This document shows positions 1 to 7,133 of a stretch of DNA of 39,854 nucleotides, piece by piece. The notes under the pieces were generated by a model. It ran no database searches and was not told where the DNA came from. It saw nothing but the letters and a program-made list of their open reading frames with translations. Position 1 is the stretch's first letter. Each line of letters starts with the position of its first letter. Source of the DNA: Alphaproteobacteria bacterium (lineage in GTDB: Bacteria; Pseudomonadota; Alphaproteobacteria; Micropepsales; Micropepsaceae); the NCBI GenBank assembly GCA_018969785.1, contig JAGWXR010000007.1, positions 1 through 39,854 on the forward strand, read 5' to 3'. A program made the position numbers and the translations under genes.

Positions 1-127
1 GCCGCGAGCGCGTTTTCATCGGTCCATTTCTCGACAAAGACGAGCCTGAGCGGGTTCTCGTGGTCGACGTGGACCGCGTGGGCAGGCAATCGGGTCGGGC
101 GATGACACTGCCAAGCACGATGATCAT
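1..127 (-). pseudogene. Broken antibiotic-biosynthesis-monooxygenase (ABM) domain gene, runs off left edge
   Basis: Reading leftwards from an ATG at 127 gives MIIVLGSVIARPD, the usual first strand of small ABM/YgiN-type quinol monooxygenases. The next recognisable family block, HAVHVDHENPLRLVFVEKW followed by TDENALA, lies only a few codons on and in a different frame. Relatives have roughly twenty residues between these two blocks (a helix ending near a Gly-Cys), so an internal deletion with a change of frame has occurred. The gene then leaves the window at base 1. It is divergent from the amidohydrolase. Both blocks are read directly; the family match is from memory of the family pattern. 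As it stands the gene cannot make a normal ABM fold. Confidence 0.6.
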
Positions 128-300
128 TGAACATCCCAAGGTCCGGCGAGAGAGGCTGCGCCTTGAGACTAGCGGCCCCTGCGCCTGGATGCCACCTGGC
201 CTTGGGCGGTAGAGGCAGCCCCGCGCGCCGCACGCCTTTCCCGGCATGCACGAGGGGTATAGAACGGACGGTGCCACCTTCACGCACGGGAGTGACATCC

Positions 301-1341
301 TTGAGCGAGCCGATCCTCGAGCCAGACCTTCCCATCATCGATGCCCATCATCACCTGTGGGACCGGCCGCAGGCCATGCTTTCCAGCCTGCCGCCATCGA
401 CGCACGGGTTCATGGACGTCCTGCGCAGCACGCCGCGCTACCTGCTGGACGAGATCCTCGCGGACCTGCGCAGCGGGCACAATATCCGCGCCACGGTCTA
501 CATGGAGTGCGGGGCGATGTACCGGGCCGATGGCCCGGTCGCGATGCGCTGCGTGGGCGAGACCGAGTTCGTCAATGGCATCGCAGCCATGACGGCCAGC
601 GGCACCTATGGCGACGTGCGCGTGGCGGCGGGCATTGTCGGCCATGTCGACCTGACCATCGGCGAGGCGGCGCGGGACGTGCTGCAGGCACATGTTGCCG
701 CCGGCAATGGACGGTTCCGCGGCATTCGCCACCAGGGCGCGCATGACGAGGATCCTGCCGTGCTCGGACCGCTGCACGGGCGCCAGCCGGCCGGCCTCTA
801 TCGCGATGCGGCCTTCCGAAAGGGGTTCAGCCAGCTGGCACCGCTCGGCCTTTCCTTCGATGCGTGGCTGCTTGAGCCTCAGATCCCGGACGTCATCGAT
901 CTTGCGCGCGCCTTTCCCGGGACGACGATGATCCTCGACCACGTGGGAACACCGCTTGGCATCGGGCGGTACGCGGGCAAGCGGGAGGCGCGCTTCGATA
1001 CCTGGCGGACGAATATCCGCGCGCTTGCGGCCTGCCCCAACGTGCATGTGAAGATCGGCGGATTGCCCATGCCGTTCTGCGGCTTCAGGGATCGCATGGC
1101 CGGGCCCGATGAAGCGTCGGCCACGCTGGCCCAGCAATGGAAGCCCTATGTCGAGACATGCATCGAGGCGTTCGGCGCAAAACGCGCGATGTTCGAAAGC
1201 AATTTTCCCGTCGACCGCTTTGGCGCCAGCTATGTCGCGCTCTGGAACGCATTCAAGCGCCTGGCGGCCGGCTGTTCGGCCGACGAGAAGACGGCGCTGT
1301 TCAGCGGAACGGCGGCGCGGGTCTACCGGATCGCTGCCTGA
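301..1341 (+). CDS. Amidohydrolase family protein (COG3618-type TIM-barrel metal-dependent hydrolase)
   Basis: Predicted soluble metal-dependent hydrolase of the amidohydrolase-2 family (PF04909), about 346 aa, a normal length. The N-terminal metal-binding strand reads PIIDAHHHLWD. Further family blocks are an ILDHVGTPLG strand around residue 210 and MFESNFPVDRFG near the C-terminus, where the last metal-binding Asp sits. The open frame extends up to 127, but that part has no family similarity and overlaps the divergent gene's start. The TTG at 301 puts the HxH strand about 15 residues in and has GGGAG eight bases upstream; GTG at 292 is the alternative. COG3618 members act on lactones and cyclic dicarboxylates, but the substrate cannot be told here. 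Confidence 0.85.
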   Translation: MSEPILEPDLPIIDAHHHLWDRPQAMLSSLPPSTHGFMDVLRSTPRYLLDEILADLRSGHNIRATVYMECGAMYRADGPVAMRCVGETEFVNGIAAMTASGTYGDVRVAAGIVGHVDLTIGEAARDVLQAHVAAGNGRFRGIRHQGAHDEDPAVLGPLHGRQPAGLYRDAAFRKGFSQLAPLGLSFDAWLLEPQIPDVIDLARAFPGTTMILDHVGTPLGIGRYAGKREARFDTWRTNIRALAACPNVHVKIGGLPMPFCGFRDRMAGPDEASATLAQQWKPYVETCIEAFGAKRAMFESNFPVDRFGASYVALWNAFKRLAAGCSADEKTALFSGTAARVYRIAA

Positions 1342-1425
1342 GGGCAGGCGCGCCGGTGTGATGGCCGTCGCTTGTTTCGGGCGTGGTGACGCACAAGATC
1401 ATCGGGGTCCACAGGAGGAAAACCG

Positions 1426-1872
1426 ATGAAACGAGTGATGCTGATTTCCATGGCTGTTGCCGGGCTTGCCCTGCCCGCCCATGCGGCCGGGCCCGACCTT
1501 GTGTCGGATTTCGACGTTGGCAGCGGAACCGTGATCGTGAAAAACACGGGTACGGCGCCGGCCGGGCGCAGCATCGTGACGGTCACCTGCAAGCGGCTGC
1601 GGCCTCCCGTTGCTGGCGGCGGCGGTGGCTGTCCGGAAATACCGGCCAGTTTCCGGATGAACTATACCAATCCTGCCTTTCCGAACGGGATCTTCGTGAA
1701 TGTCGGCGCGCTCGCGCCCGGTGCCACGTTCACCCACACGCTGCCGTTCTATCGCGGGCTCGTGTTCGCGTCCGGTACCTATGAGTTTGTCTCGCGTGCG
1801 GATGCGAGCCTGATGGTCGGCGAGACGAACGAGGGCAACAACCAGACTGTGCGCACGCGCGTGGCGCCGTAG
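1426..1872 (+). CDS. Small secreted protein with a CARDB-like domain
   Basis: A 148-aa exported protein. Residues 1-20 form a signal peptide (MKRVMLISMAVAGLALPAHA, cleavage after AHA). The mature part is one Ig-like beta-sandwich of the CARDB type: PDLVSDF at the start, VIVKNTGTAPAG as the second strand, and the closing ETNEGNNQTVRTRV, where the Glu-x-Asn-x-x-Asn-Asn signature is typical. Two cysteines, around residues 53 and 67, flank a PVAGGGGG loop and may form a disulfide. A strong AGGAGG lies 8-10 bases before the ATG. CARDB domains are adhesion or scaffold modules; no enzymatic role is implied. It stands alone between the amidohydrolase and a repeat-rich spacer. Confidence 0.7.
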   Translation: MKRVMLISMAVAGLALPAHAAGPDLVSDFDVGSGTVIVKNTGTAPAGRSIVTVTCKRLRPPVAGGGGGCPEIPASFRMNYTNPAFPNGIFVNVGALAPGATFTHTLPFYRGLVFASGTYEFVSRADASLMVGETNEGNNQTVRTRVAP

Positions 1873-1996
1873 GGTTGACCGGGGCTGCCAGCGCTTACGC
1901 CGCGAAGACGTGGGTGGTCTGCCTTCGCAGACCATGACCACCTTTTATTGATGCTGGTGGTGGTTCAAGAAAATGCTGCGGAGAGGAACTCCCTCC

Positions 1997-2074
1997 CCGA
2001 CGCGTGCCGCGTCGGCACTCCCTCGCAAGCGAGGGTGAGATGCGCGTTTCCTCCTCACGCCGTGAGGAGCATCT
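1997..2074. repeat. Cluster of three tight hairpins (REP-like)
   Basis: Three perfect short palindromes follow one another: 1997-2015 (arms CCGACGCG/CGCGTCGG, 3-nt loop), 2020-2035 (CCCTCGC/GCGAGGG, 2-nt loop) and 2051-2069 (CTCCTCACG/CGTGAGGAG). The last is enclosed by AGATGC (2038) and GCATCT (2069). The arrangement resembles REP/BIME-type intergenic repeats. No transposase of the REP-associated type is present in the window. Confidence 0.55.
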
Positions 2075-2139
2075 GTGTTTGAAGTCAAGGCTCTTATGGA
2101 GCTGTCGGTTGCCAGAGACGGTTTTCGCCGACCAAGGGA

Positions 2140-2164
2140 GGAAATGGGGTCGGACACCATTTCC
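2140..2164. repeat. Palindromic element with GGAAATGG / CCATTTCC arms
   Basis: Arms of 8 bp at 2140-2147 and 2157-2164 are perfectly complementary around a 9-nt GGTCGGACA centre. Palindromes of this style (…AAATGG-GTC-GAC-CCATTT…) are common in proteobacterial spacers and are often linked with Y1/REP-associated transposases. That association is from general knowledge; no transposase is seen here. Confidence 0.45.
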
Positions 2165-2205
2165 CCGTTTCTCCAGCCTGCTTGAGGCGGTTGAGGGGTT
2201 GAAAG

Positions 2206-2282
2206 AGCGGGCGGGACGCCCGCGTTCCCAGCAGGCAGAGCGCGAAGCGCCAGTTCCCGGGAGCGCGGGCGTCCCGCCCGCT
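2206..2282. repeat. 24-bp inverted repeat, strong GC hairpin
   Basis: The arms 2206-2229 and 2259-2282 match at 23 of 24 positions and enclose 29 bp. The core GCGGGCGGGACGCCCGC is itself nearly self-complementary. The structure lies 16 bp beyond the stop-codon copy in the 50-bp repeat at 2298. If the 2.3-5.8 kb segment is an insertion, this hairpin would originally have stood directly downstream of the SDR gene. There is no U-tract, so it is not a classic intrinsic terminator. Confidence 0.6.
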
Positions 2283-2297
2283 GTCCTGGTGACTTCG

Positions 2298-2347
2298 GTC
2301 AGCGCGGGGCCATGCGGATGGCGCCGTCGAGGCGGAGGCACTGGGCG
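2298..2347 (-). repeat. 50-bp direct repeat, left copy (detached 3' end of the SDR gene)
   Basis: This 50-bp stretch is identical, base for base and in the same orientation, to 5786-5835. The right copy is the last 15 codons and stop of the SDR dehydrogenase. The left copy has no dehydrogenase sequence attached: beyond 2347 the two diverge at once. It is thus an isolated gene 3' end, as left on the far side of an element inserted at that site. Confidence 0.85.
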
Positions 2348-2359
2348 ATATTCACGCGC

Positions 2360-2392
2360 CACGCACCCCATCCTTTTGCGATGGAGTGCGTG
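2360..2392. terminator. Hairpin downstream of the autotransporter gene, possible terminator
   Basis: Arms 2360-2372 and 2380-2392 pair at 12 of 13 positions around a 7-nt loop (CTTTTGC). On the plus strand the hairpin is followed by TTTT; on the minus strand, the direction of the gene ending at 2421, there is no T-run. It may be a weak bidirectional terminator. Confidence 0.35.
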
Positions 2393-2420
2393 TTTTGGCT
2401 GGTTTCTTGCGCAACCGCCA

Positions 2421-5035
2421 TCAGAAGCGCAACGATGCACCGATGGTGACGCGATGGGTCATCTCGTCATCCGTGTCGAGTTCGAAATCGGCGTCGTAAC
2501 CGGCATGCCAGAGAATGCCTCCTGCGTCCTGCTGGACGCCGAAGCCGACCGTCAGCACATCGCTGAAGCGACCCGGCATGGCGACTGCCTGGGTTGCCAT
2601 GGCGCTCGCCGCGGCCGCCAGCGATGCCCAGGCCGGGTCCTGATCGCCCGACATGTCGTTGGTGTAGTGCACATGCAGGGTCGGCCGGAAATCGACCTGC
2701 AGTGTCGCCTCGAGACCTGCTGAGGTTTCGAGGCGTTGGAAGTGGTAGGTGGCGAACGACACATTCCCGCCAGCGCCACCCGCCTCTGTGTATCCATCGA
2801 CAAGACCGCTTGCCCATGAGACGCCGAACACCGGACCGAAGTGAACCAATTCGTCCTTTACAAGGTAGCCGACCTTGGCCGCCAGGGCATGAGCCTGGCC
2901 CTCGGTATTGCCGACCGGCGACAGGCCGTAGGCGCCGGACCGGCGAATGTCTTCGAACCAGAGGCGCGTGAAGCCGTAGCTGGCCTGCGCGAAGAGGTTT
3001 TCGCCGGAGAAACCGAGATAGGCCGAACCGCCCAGTGCCGTGGCTTCGTGACCGAAACCGCCGGAGAGCCTGACATCCGCATTCGAAACGGTGAACGCGG
3101 CGCCGGCGATCGTGCCTGGTGCAATGCCTGTTTCGACACCCATCGTGCCATCGAGGGTCTGCGATACATAGCTGGCACCACTGATGACCGGATCGATGTC
3201 CTGATAGGTTCCGACCATCCACGCGCTCAAGCGGCCCTGATCTGTCATCGCCCCGAGCTGACGTGCACTGTCAACGTGTGCACTGATTGCACGGCCTGCC
3301 CCACGACCGGCGATGTCAATCGTCTCTGCAAGGGCGCCGACAACGACGGGCGTCGCTTGAATCATGGCCTGCAGGTAGAGCGGATCGACATAGGTCGGCA
3401 GGGTAAGACGGTAGACCATGAACATGTTGTCGTTCACGAAACCGCTGTTGTAGCTGTTGATTGTCGTTGTCCCGTTGGTCACGCCACCATTTATGTTGCC
3501 GTTGGTGGTCAGGAAGTCGTTGTCATTGCCCACAAAAAGGAAGACATCCTGCGGCTTTTCTTCCTCGAGTGTCGGCAGGAGACCCATGGCTTCCCACTTC
3601 TCCGACAGGGTCGTGAGGTTGGTGCCCGCGCCGGTCGCCAGGTTCAGACCGAAGCGGGTCAACTCGGTCGAATTGATCAGGTTGACGAGCTGCACCTGCT
3701 GAACGGGCACGATCGAGACGTCCAGCACGCCGGGTGCCGAGGTCACGACGCCGCCGGGCGTGGTTTCGCGCGCCGTTCCTGCGATGTTGGTGGCACCGGC
3801 CGTATCGATCAGCATGACCGACTTGAATACCGGCGGACGCCCATCGTTGCCGACGGCCGCCGTCGGGTCATTTCCCAAGCCGTTGCCATCGCGCGACAGG
3901 ACGAGAAACTGCGTGCCGTTCAGGGCGAGGATTTCGCTCTGCGCCGCGGTGCGGTTCGGTGCCTGGCCTGCCGTCACTGTTCCATTGGTATTGCCTCGGT
4001 TAAGAACCGGCAGTTCCATGACGTAGTGCGCCACGGGCGCCGTCGGGTTAGCACCTGAAATGTCGTAGCCAATCAGCCGTGTCGTGTTGCGCAGGGCGTC
4101 ATTGGACAGCGTTGAGTCCTGGAGCGTTGCGCTCTGCAACATTACCCACAGGGTCTTGCCGTCGGGTGTAATGGTCAATCCCTCGAGGCCCTGATTGAGC
4201 CTGCGGCCTGTCTGGCCGGCGACGGCATCGGCGGTGGTGAAGTTCACCACGCCGCCTACACGCGGCAGGATTGCCGGTATCGCCGGGATGTAGCCAATCA
4301 TCTGACCGGTTGCGCTGAAGCGGAAGATGCCGGTCTGGTACTCGTCGCTGACCCAGAACGTTCCATCCGGCGCCAACGCCACGGCCTCGGCATCGAGGCT
4401 GATGCGTCCTGCGCCGAGTCCCGAAGCGGGACCGCCAAAGGTAAAGCCGTTTTGCGTGAAGGTGTTCGAGCCGGGCTCAAGACCCGTGAACGGCGCTCCG
4501 GTGAAGTCGGCGAACAAGAAGCCACCGTTCGGTGACAGCGTCATCTGGTTCTGGGATGTGGTTGCCTGCGGAAGGTCGACGCCCGTGTAAGGACTGAAAG
4601 AGAAGTTCCACGCATTCAGGCGTCCGTTGTAGTTCGAAAAGAAGGTGCCAGGCTGGCCCGTTATCGCGAAATTGGGACCCCGGTCAGGCAGGGTGTACAT
4701 GCCGCCCGAATACTGGCCTGTCACGGGGTCTCTGCGCCAGGTGCTGTTAATGAAGGACATGCCTGAGAACGAGCCCAGCGTGTCGTTGTTGAAGTCACGG
4801 CCCGTCGACGTGTAGCGGCCCGCGCCAACCATGCCCTGGTTCGTGTAGGTGCGCCCGCCGAGGGCTACTGCCCCACGCCACCCGTTGTGTTGGGTCCCTG
4901 AAAGTTGGTTGACGTGGTCGGCGCGTTCGTCACCGTTATCGGCGTGGCTTGTGCCGTCGCAGCGCAGATTGCAAGGCAGGAAACGCCGGACAGGAACATG
5001 CCAGCGCGCACTCGTTTCATCGCATTCGTTTTCAT
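2421..5035 (-). CDS. Esterase-like (phytase family) autotransporter, frameshifted just after its signal peptide
   Basis: A secreted protein of about 871 aa if one frameshift is repaired. From the ATG at 5035 the frame encodes a signal peptide (MKTNAMKRVRAGMF then LSGVSCLAICAATAQA) and about 25 mature residues, ending GPNTTGGVGQ and a TAG at 4867-4865. The next frame continues the family sequence without a gap (VALGGRTYTNQGMVG) for about 815 codons. Adding one G to the G4 run at 4871-4874 joins them as GGVGAVALGG. The passenger has PF13449 features: LPDRGPNF, DEYQTGIFRF and EGLTITPDGKTLWV. The last 270 or so residues form an autotransporter beta-barrel ending RVTIGASLRF, with the terminal Phe recognised by the outer-membrane assembly machinery. 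A weak GGGG stands before the ATG. Either the gene is inactive or the base is a sequencing error. Confidence 0.75.
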
Positions 5036-5125
5036 GTTGACCCCAAGCCTCAGGGCGTCCCCCGACGCCTCTCACCCGGTGATTAACAGACATGGTTATC
5101 AGAAATATGTAGACGCTCCGGTCTG

Positions 5126-5138
5126 TGACAGAATGTCA
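5126..5138. promoter_or_regulatory. 13-bp dyad upstream of the autotransporter gene
   Basis: TGACAGAATGTCA is a perfect 5-3-5 palindrome about 90 bp upstream of the autotransporter start, within the only spacer that can hold its promoter (5036-5247). It could be an operator. A Pho box was considered because the protein is phytase-like, but the 11-bp half-site spacing does not fit. Confidence 0.25.
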
Positions 5139-5247
5139 TGAGGGTCAATACGCTGGCCGTCTCACCGACGCCACGCTTGTCCGGACGCCTTTCACGCGAA
5201 CAATGGCTTCGAGGCTTCACCCAGAGGCGAGTTCATCGCCAGCCGTG

Positions 5248-5676
5248 TCACAAACTGCTGTTATTTATGCGCTGTCGTGCGAAGCCAAGGACCTCTTTGC
5301 ACATGTTCAGGTCTGACAACACGATTTCGTCGCCATCGAAGGCCGTGCCGGTTGCTTCCAGGTTCCGACTAAATCGACCCGCGTAAGTTTCGGCGAATGC
5401 CATGATTGCCCGAGGGACCCGCTGCAACGCTTCAGGCGAATTCACATCACCCTTGCCAACGACGACCAAAGCCGCCAGCAGGAATTCGTCGGTGGCTGAC
5501 CTTGCATCACGAGCCAGATCCTGTTGCCCCGGCAGCGCCTTGTCTTCACCCATAAGCGCGTACAAACTCCGCATGAGGCCTGCGCAGCGGATGAATGGAT
5601 AGCTCATGTCGGTGGCATCTGGCGCCAATGCGAACCACGATTCCAGGCTGTCGTCCAAAAGCGACGACTCTTCCAT
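5248..5676 (-). CDS. Hypothetical protein, 142 aa, mostly helical
   Basis: I do not recognise this protein. It starts MEESSLLDDSLESWF at 5676, with GGAG eight bases upstream, and ends INNSSL. There is no signal peptide or membrane segment. The sequence looks alpha-helical with several acidic surface stretches and two cysteines (around residues 31 and 126). GC content is visibly below its neighbours (about 50-62% in 60-base lines). It lies inside the repeat-bounded segment, upstream of the autotransporter on the same strand with a 212-bp gap, so the two are probably transcribed separately. A role cannot be inferred. Confidence 0.65.
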   Translation of the reverse strand: MEESSLLDDSLESWFALAPDATDMSYPFIRCAGLMRSLYALMGEDKALPGQQDLARDARSATDEFLLAALVVVGKGDVNSPEALQRVPRAIMAFAETYAGRFSRNLEATGTAFDGDEIVLSDLNMCKEVLGFARQRINNSSL

Positions 5677-5785
5677 GAGAGGTCTCCGAGATCTTCTTGT
5701 AAACCTTAGCCAACGTGTGTGGCGCCTTTGTGAACCCTGATGACTTGCTTGCGCTCGCGTCCGGGATGACGGGGTCATTGTGCGT

Positions 5786-5835
5786 GTCAGCGCGGGGCCA
5801 TGCGGATGGCGCCGTCGAGGCGGAGGCACTGGGCG
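5786..5835 (-). repeat. 50-bp direct repeat, right copy (3' end of the SDR gene)
   Basis: This is the partner of 2298-2347. It covers the last 15 codons of the SDR gene (reading AQCLRLDGAIRMAPR) and its TGA. The copies are identical over all 50 positions and unrelated immediately outside. Confidence 0.85.
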
Positions 5836-6569
5836 TTGAAGTAGGTGTTGCGGGTGAGCTCGAGGACGAGGCTGGCGAATTCCTCGGGCTTGCCGAGGCG
5901 CTTGGGGAACGGGACGGAGGCGGCGAGGCTGTCGAGGACCTTCTGGGGCGCGCCGAGCATCAGGGGCGTTGCGAAGATGCCGGGCATGATCGAATTGACG
6001 CGGATGCCGAGATCCATCAGGTCGCGGGCGAGCGGCAGGACGAGGCCGTTCACGCCGGCCTTGGCTGAACCATAGATCACCTGCCCGATCTGGGCGTCCT
6101 GCGCGGCGACGGAGGCGGTGAGCACGATCGAGCCGCGTTCGCCGTCCTCGAGTTCCTTCAGGGTCGCCATGCCTTCGGCGGCGATCGAGGCCATGCGATA
6201 GCTGGCGACGAGGATGCCGTTCACGCCATAGGCATAGTCCTCGGTCGGGGTGCGCTTGTAGCGGCCGGCTTCCTTGTCGAAGGCGAGCGTCTTGCCGCGC
6301 TTCGAGGTCATGGCGCAGTGGACGAGAACGCGCTCCTGGCCGTGGGCGGCGCGGGCCCTTGCAAAGCCCGCGAGGGCGCTGTCCTCGCTCGTGATGTCGA
6401 CCTTGCAGAAGATGCCGCCGATTTCCTTCGCGATCGCCTCGCCCGCGGCTTCGTTGATGTCGAAGATCGCGACCTTCGCGCCCGCTGCGGCCAGGGCCTC
6501 GGCGCTTGCCTTGCCCAGACCCGACGCGCCGCCGGTGACGATGGCAGCAACCGTGTTGTCGATTTTCAT
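5787..6569 (-). CDS. SDR family NAD(P)-dependent oxidoreductase (3-hydroxyacyl-CoA dehydrogenase type II-like)
   Basis: A classical short-chain dehydrogenase of 260 aa. Residues 12-19 form the nucleotide-binding TGGASGLG turn and D37 ends beta2 (FDIN), which favours NAD over NADP. N117, S153, Y166 and K170 (YGSAK) form the catalytic tetrad. The late NSIMPGIFATPLM and closing LRLDGAIRM segments resemble HSD10/HADH2-type enzymes acting on 3-hydroxyacyl-CoA or related alcohols; the substrate remains a guess. The adjoining translational-machinery gene is on the same strand about 97 bp upstream. The final 50 bp are duplicated at 2298. Confidence 0.9.
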   Translation of the reverse strand: MKIDNTVAAIVTGGASGLGKASAEALAAAGAKVAIFDINEAAGEAIAKEIGGIFCKVDITSEDSALAGFARARAAHGQERVLVHCAMTSKRGKTLAFDKEAGRYKRTPTEDYAYGVNGILVASYRMASIAAEGMATLKELEDGERGSIVLTASVAAQDAQIGQVIYGSAKAGVNGLVLPLARDLMDLGIRVNSIMPGIFATPLMLGAPQKVLDSLAASVPFPKRLGKPEEFASLVLELTRNTYFNAQCLRLDGAIRMAPR

Positions 6570-6666
6570 TGTCTCTCATCCCCTGCTGGTGCGTGACGCG
6601 CGGCGCCTGGCGCCTGACCCTGTTTGGCGCAAACGCCGCGCGGGCGCAACGAGGAGATGATTTCCC

Positions 6667-7050
6667 TTACGCGCCAGCGGCCCGGGGCGGCGGCACGCGG
6701 TCGACCTGGTCGAAGTACTTGCGGGCCAAGGCCACGAGCTGGGCGTCCGACAGGCGCTCGGATACTTCCCAGCCCTTGATCGCCGGCATGAGCTGCGGGC
6801 GGTGCTTTTCGATGTAGTGGCGGAAGTCGGCGTGCGACTGCCGCGCGCCGGTGACGAGGATCTCGGGCACGCCCTTCAGCGCCTCGCAGACATCGGCGTA
6901 GAACTCGTGGATCGCGCGCACGTCGCTGCCGTGCTGGTGGGTAAAATGCTTGTGGTCCTTGACCCTTGTGCTCTCGACCTCGCTGGCCGAGAACTGGTGG
7001 ATGAAGGCGTTGTGGTGGTCGATCCAGACGACGGCGTGGTACTGGGACAT
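6667..7050 (-). CDS. 'Translational machinery protein'-type small protein
   Basis: A 127-aa soluble protein beginning MSQYHAVVWIDHHNAFIHQF. The AVVWIDHxxA start followed by a His-rich stretch (KDHKHFTHQHGS) is the pattern of a widespread small proteobacterial family often labelled translational machinery protein or host-attachment-like, with distant likeness to the eRF1 domain-1 fold. The middle (EALKGVPEILVTGARQSHADF) and the terminal helices (IKGWEVSERLSDAQLVALARKYFD, in two parts) fit the family. The true function is unknown. ATG 7050 is preferred over 7092 because GAAGGAGA stands just before it and the family starts here. Confidence 0.75.
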   Translation of the reverse strand: MSQYHAVVWIDHHNAFIHQFSASEVESTRVKDHKHFTHQHGSDVRAIHEFYADVCEALKGVPEILVTGARQSHADFRHYIEKHRPQLMPAIKGWEVSERLSDAQLVALARKYFDQVDRVPPPRAAGA

Positions 7051-7133
7051 GGTTCGTGTCTCCTTCGGGGTGATGCTGGAGCCAGAAGACACCGGCTGGC
7101 CGCGCCGCGCCTTGATTCAGGTCAAGTCGACCT

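Larger units (their letters stand above)
1873..2420. other. 548-bp non-coding spacer made of hairpins and a gene-fragment repeat
   Basis: No convincing gene lies here; the open frames on either strand are low-complexity readings of palindromes. The stretch holds, in order, three short perfect hairpins (1997-2074), a palindrome of the GGAAATGG/CCATTTCC type (2140-2164), a 24-bp inverted repeat (2206-2282), a 50-bp copy of the 3' end of the SDR gene (2298-2347) and one more hairpin (2360-2392). Such stacking of unrelated palindromes suggests a spacer that has repeatedly received repeats or insertions. Confidence 0.7.
2298..5835. mobile_element. Candidate inserted cassette bounded by 50-bp direct repeats
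   Basis: The interval between the two 50-bp repeats (2348-5785, about 3.4 kb) carries two minus-strand genes, the esterase/autotransporter and a 142-aa orphan. Its base composition is lower: hand counts give about 50-62% GC in several 60-base lines of the orphan gene, against about 72% in a line of the neighbouring SDR. One repeat is the intact 3' end of the SDR gene and the other a detached copy, the usual footprint of site-specific insertion at a gene's 3' end. No integrase or transposase is inside, so it would be a non-autonomous or decayed element. Alternatives are a tandem duplication followed by deletion, or recombination between two SDR genes. Confidence 0.4.

Noticed and set aside
5123-5140. 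Pho box upstream of the phytase-like autotransporter
   Set aside because: Half-sites resembling CTGTCAT occur, but at 10-bp instead of 11-bp spacing and in mixed agreement; the dyad explains the bases better.
5248-6579. Long 443-aa minus-strand open frame covering both the orphan and the SDR gene
   Set aside because: Only its last 142 codons are a real gene; the rest is an Arg/Pro-rich antiframe of the SDR, which has a clear family sequence in another frame.
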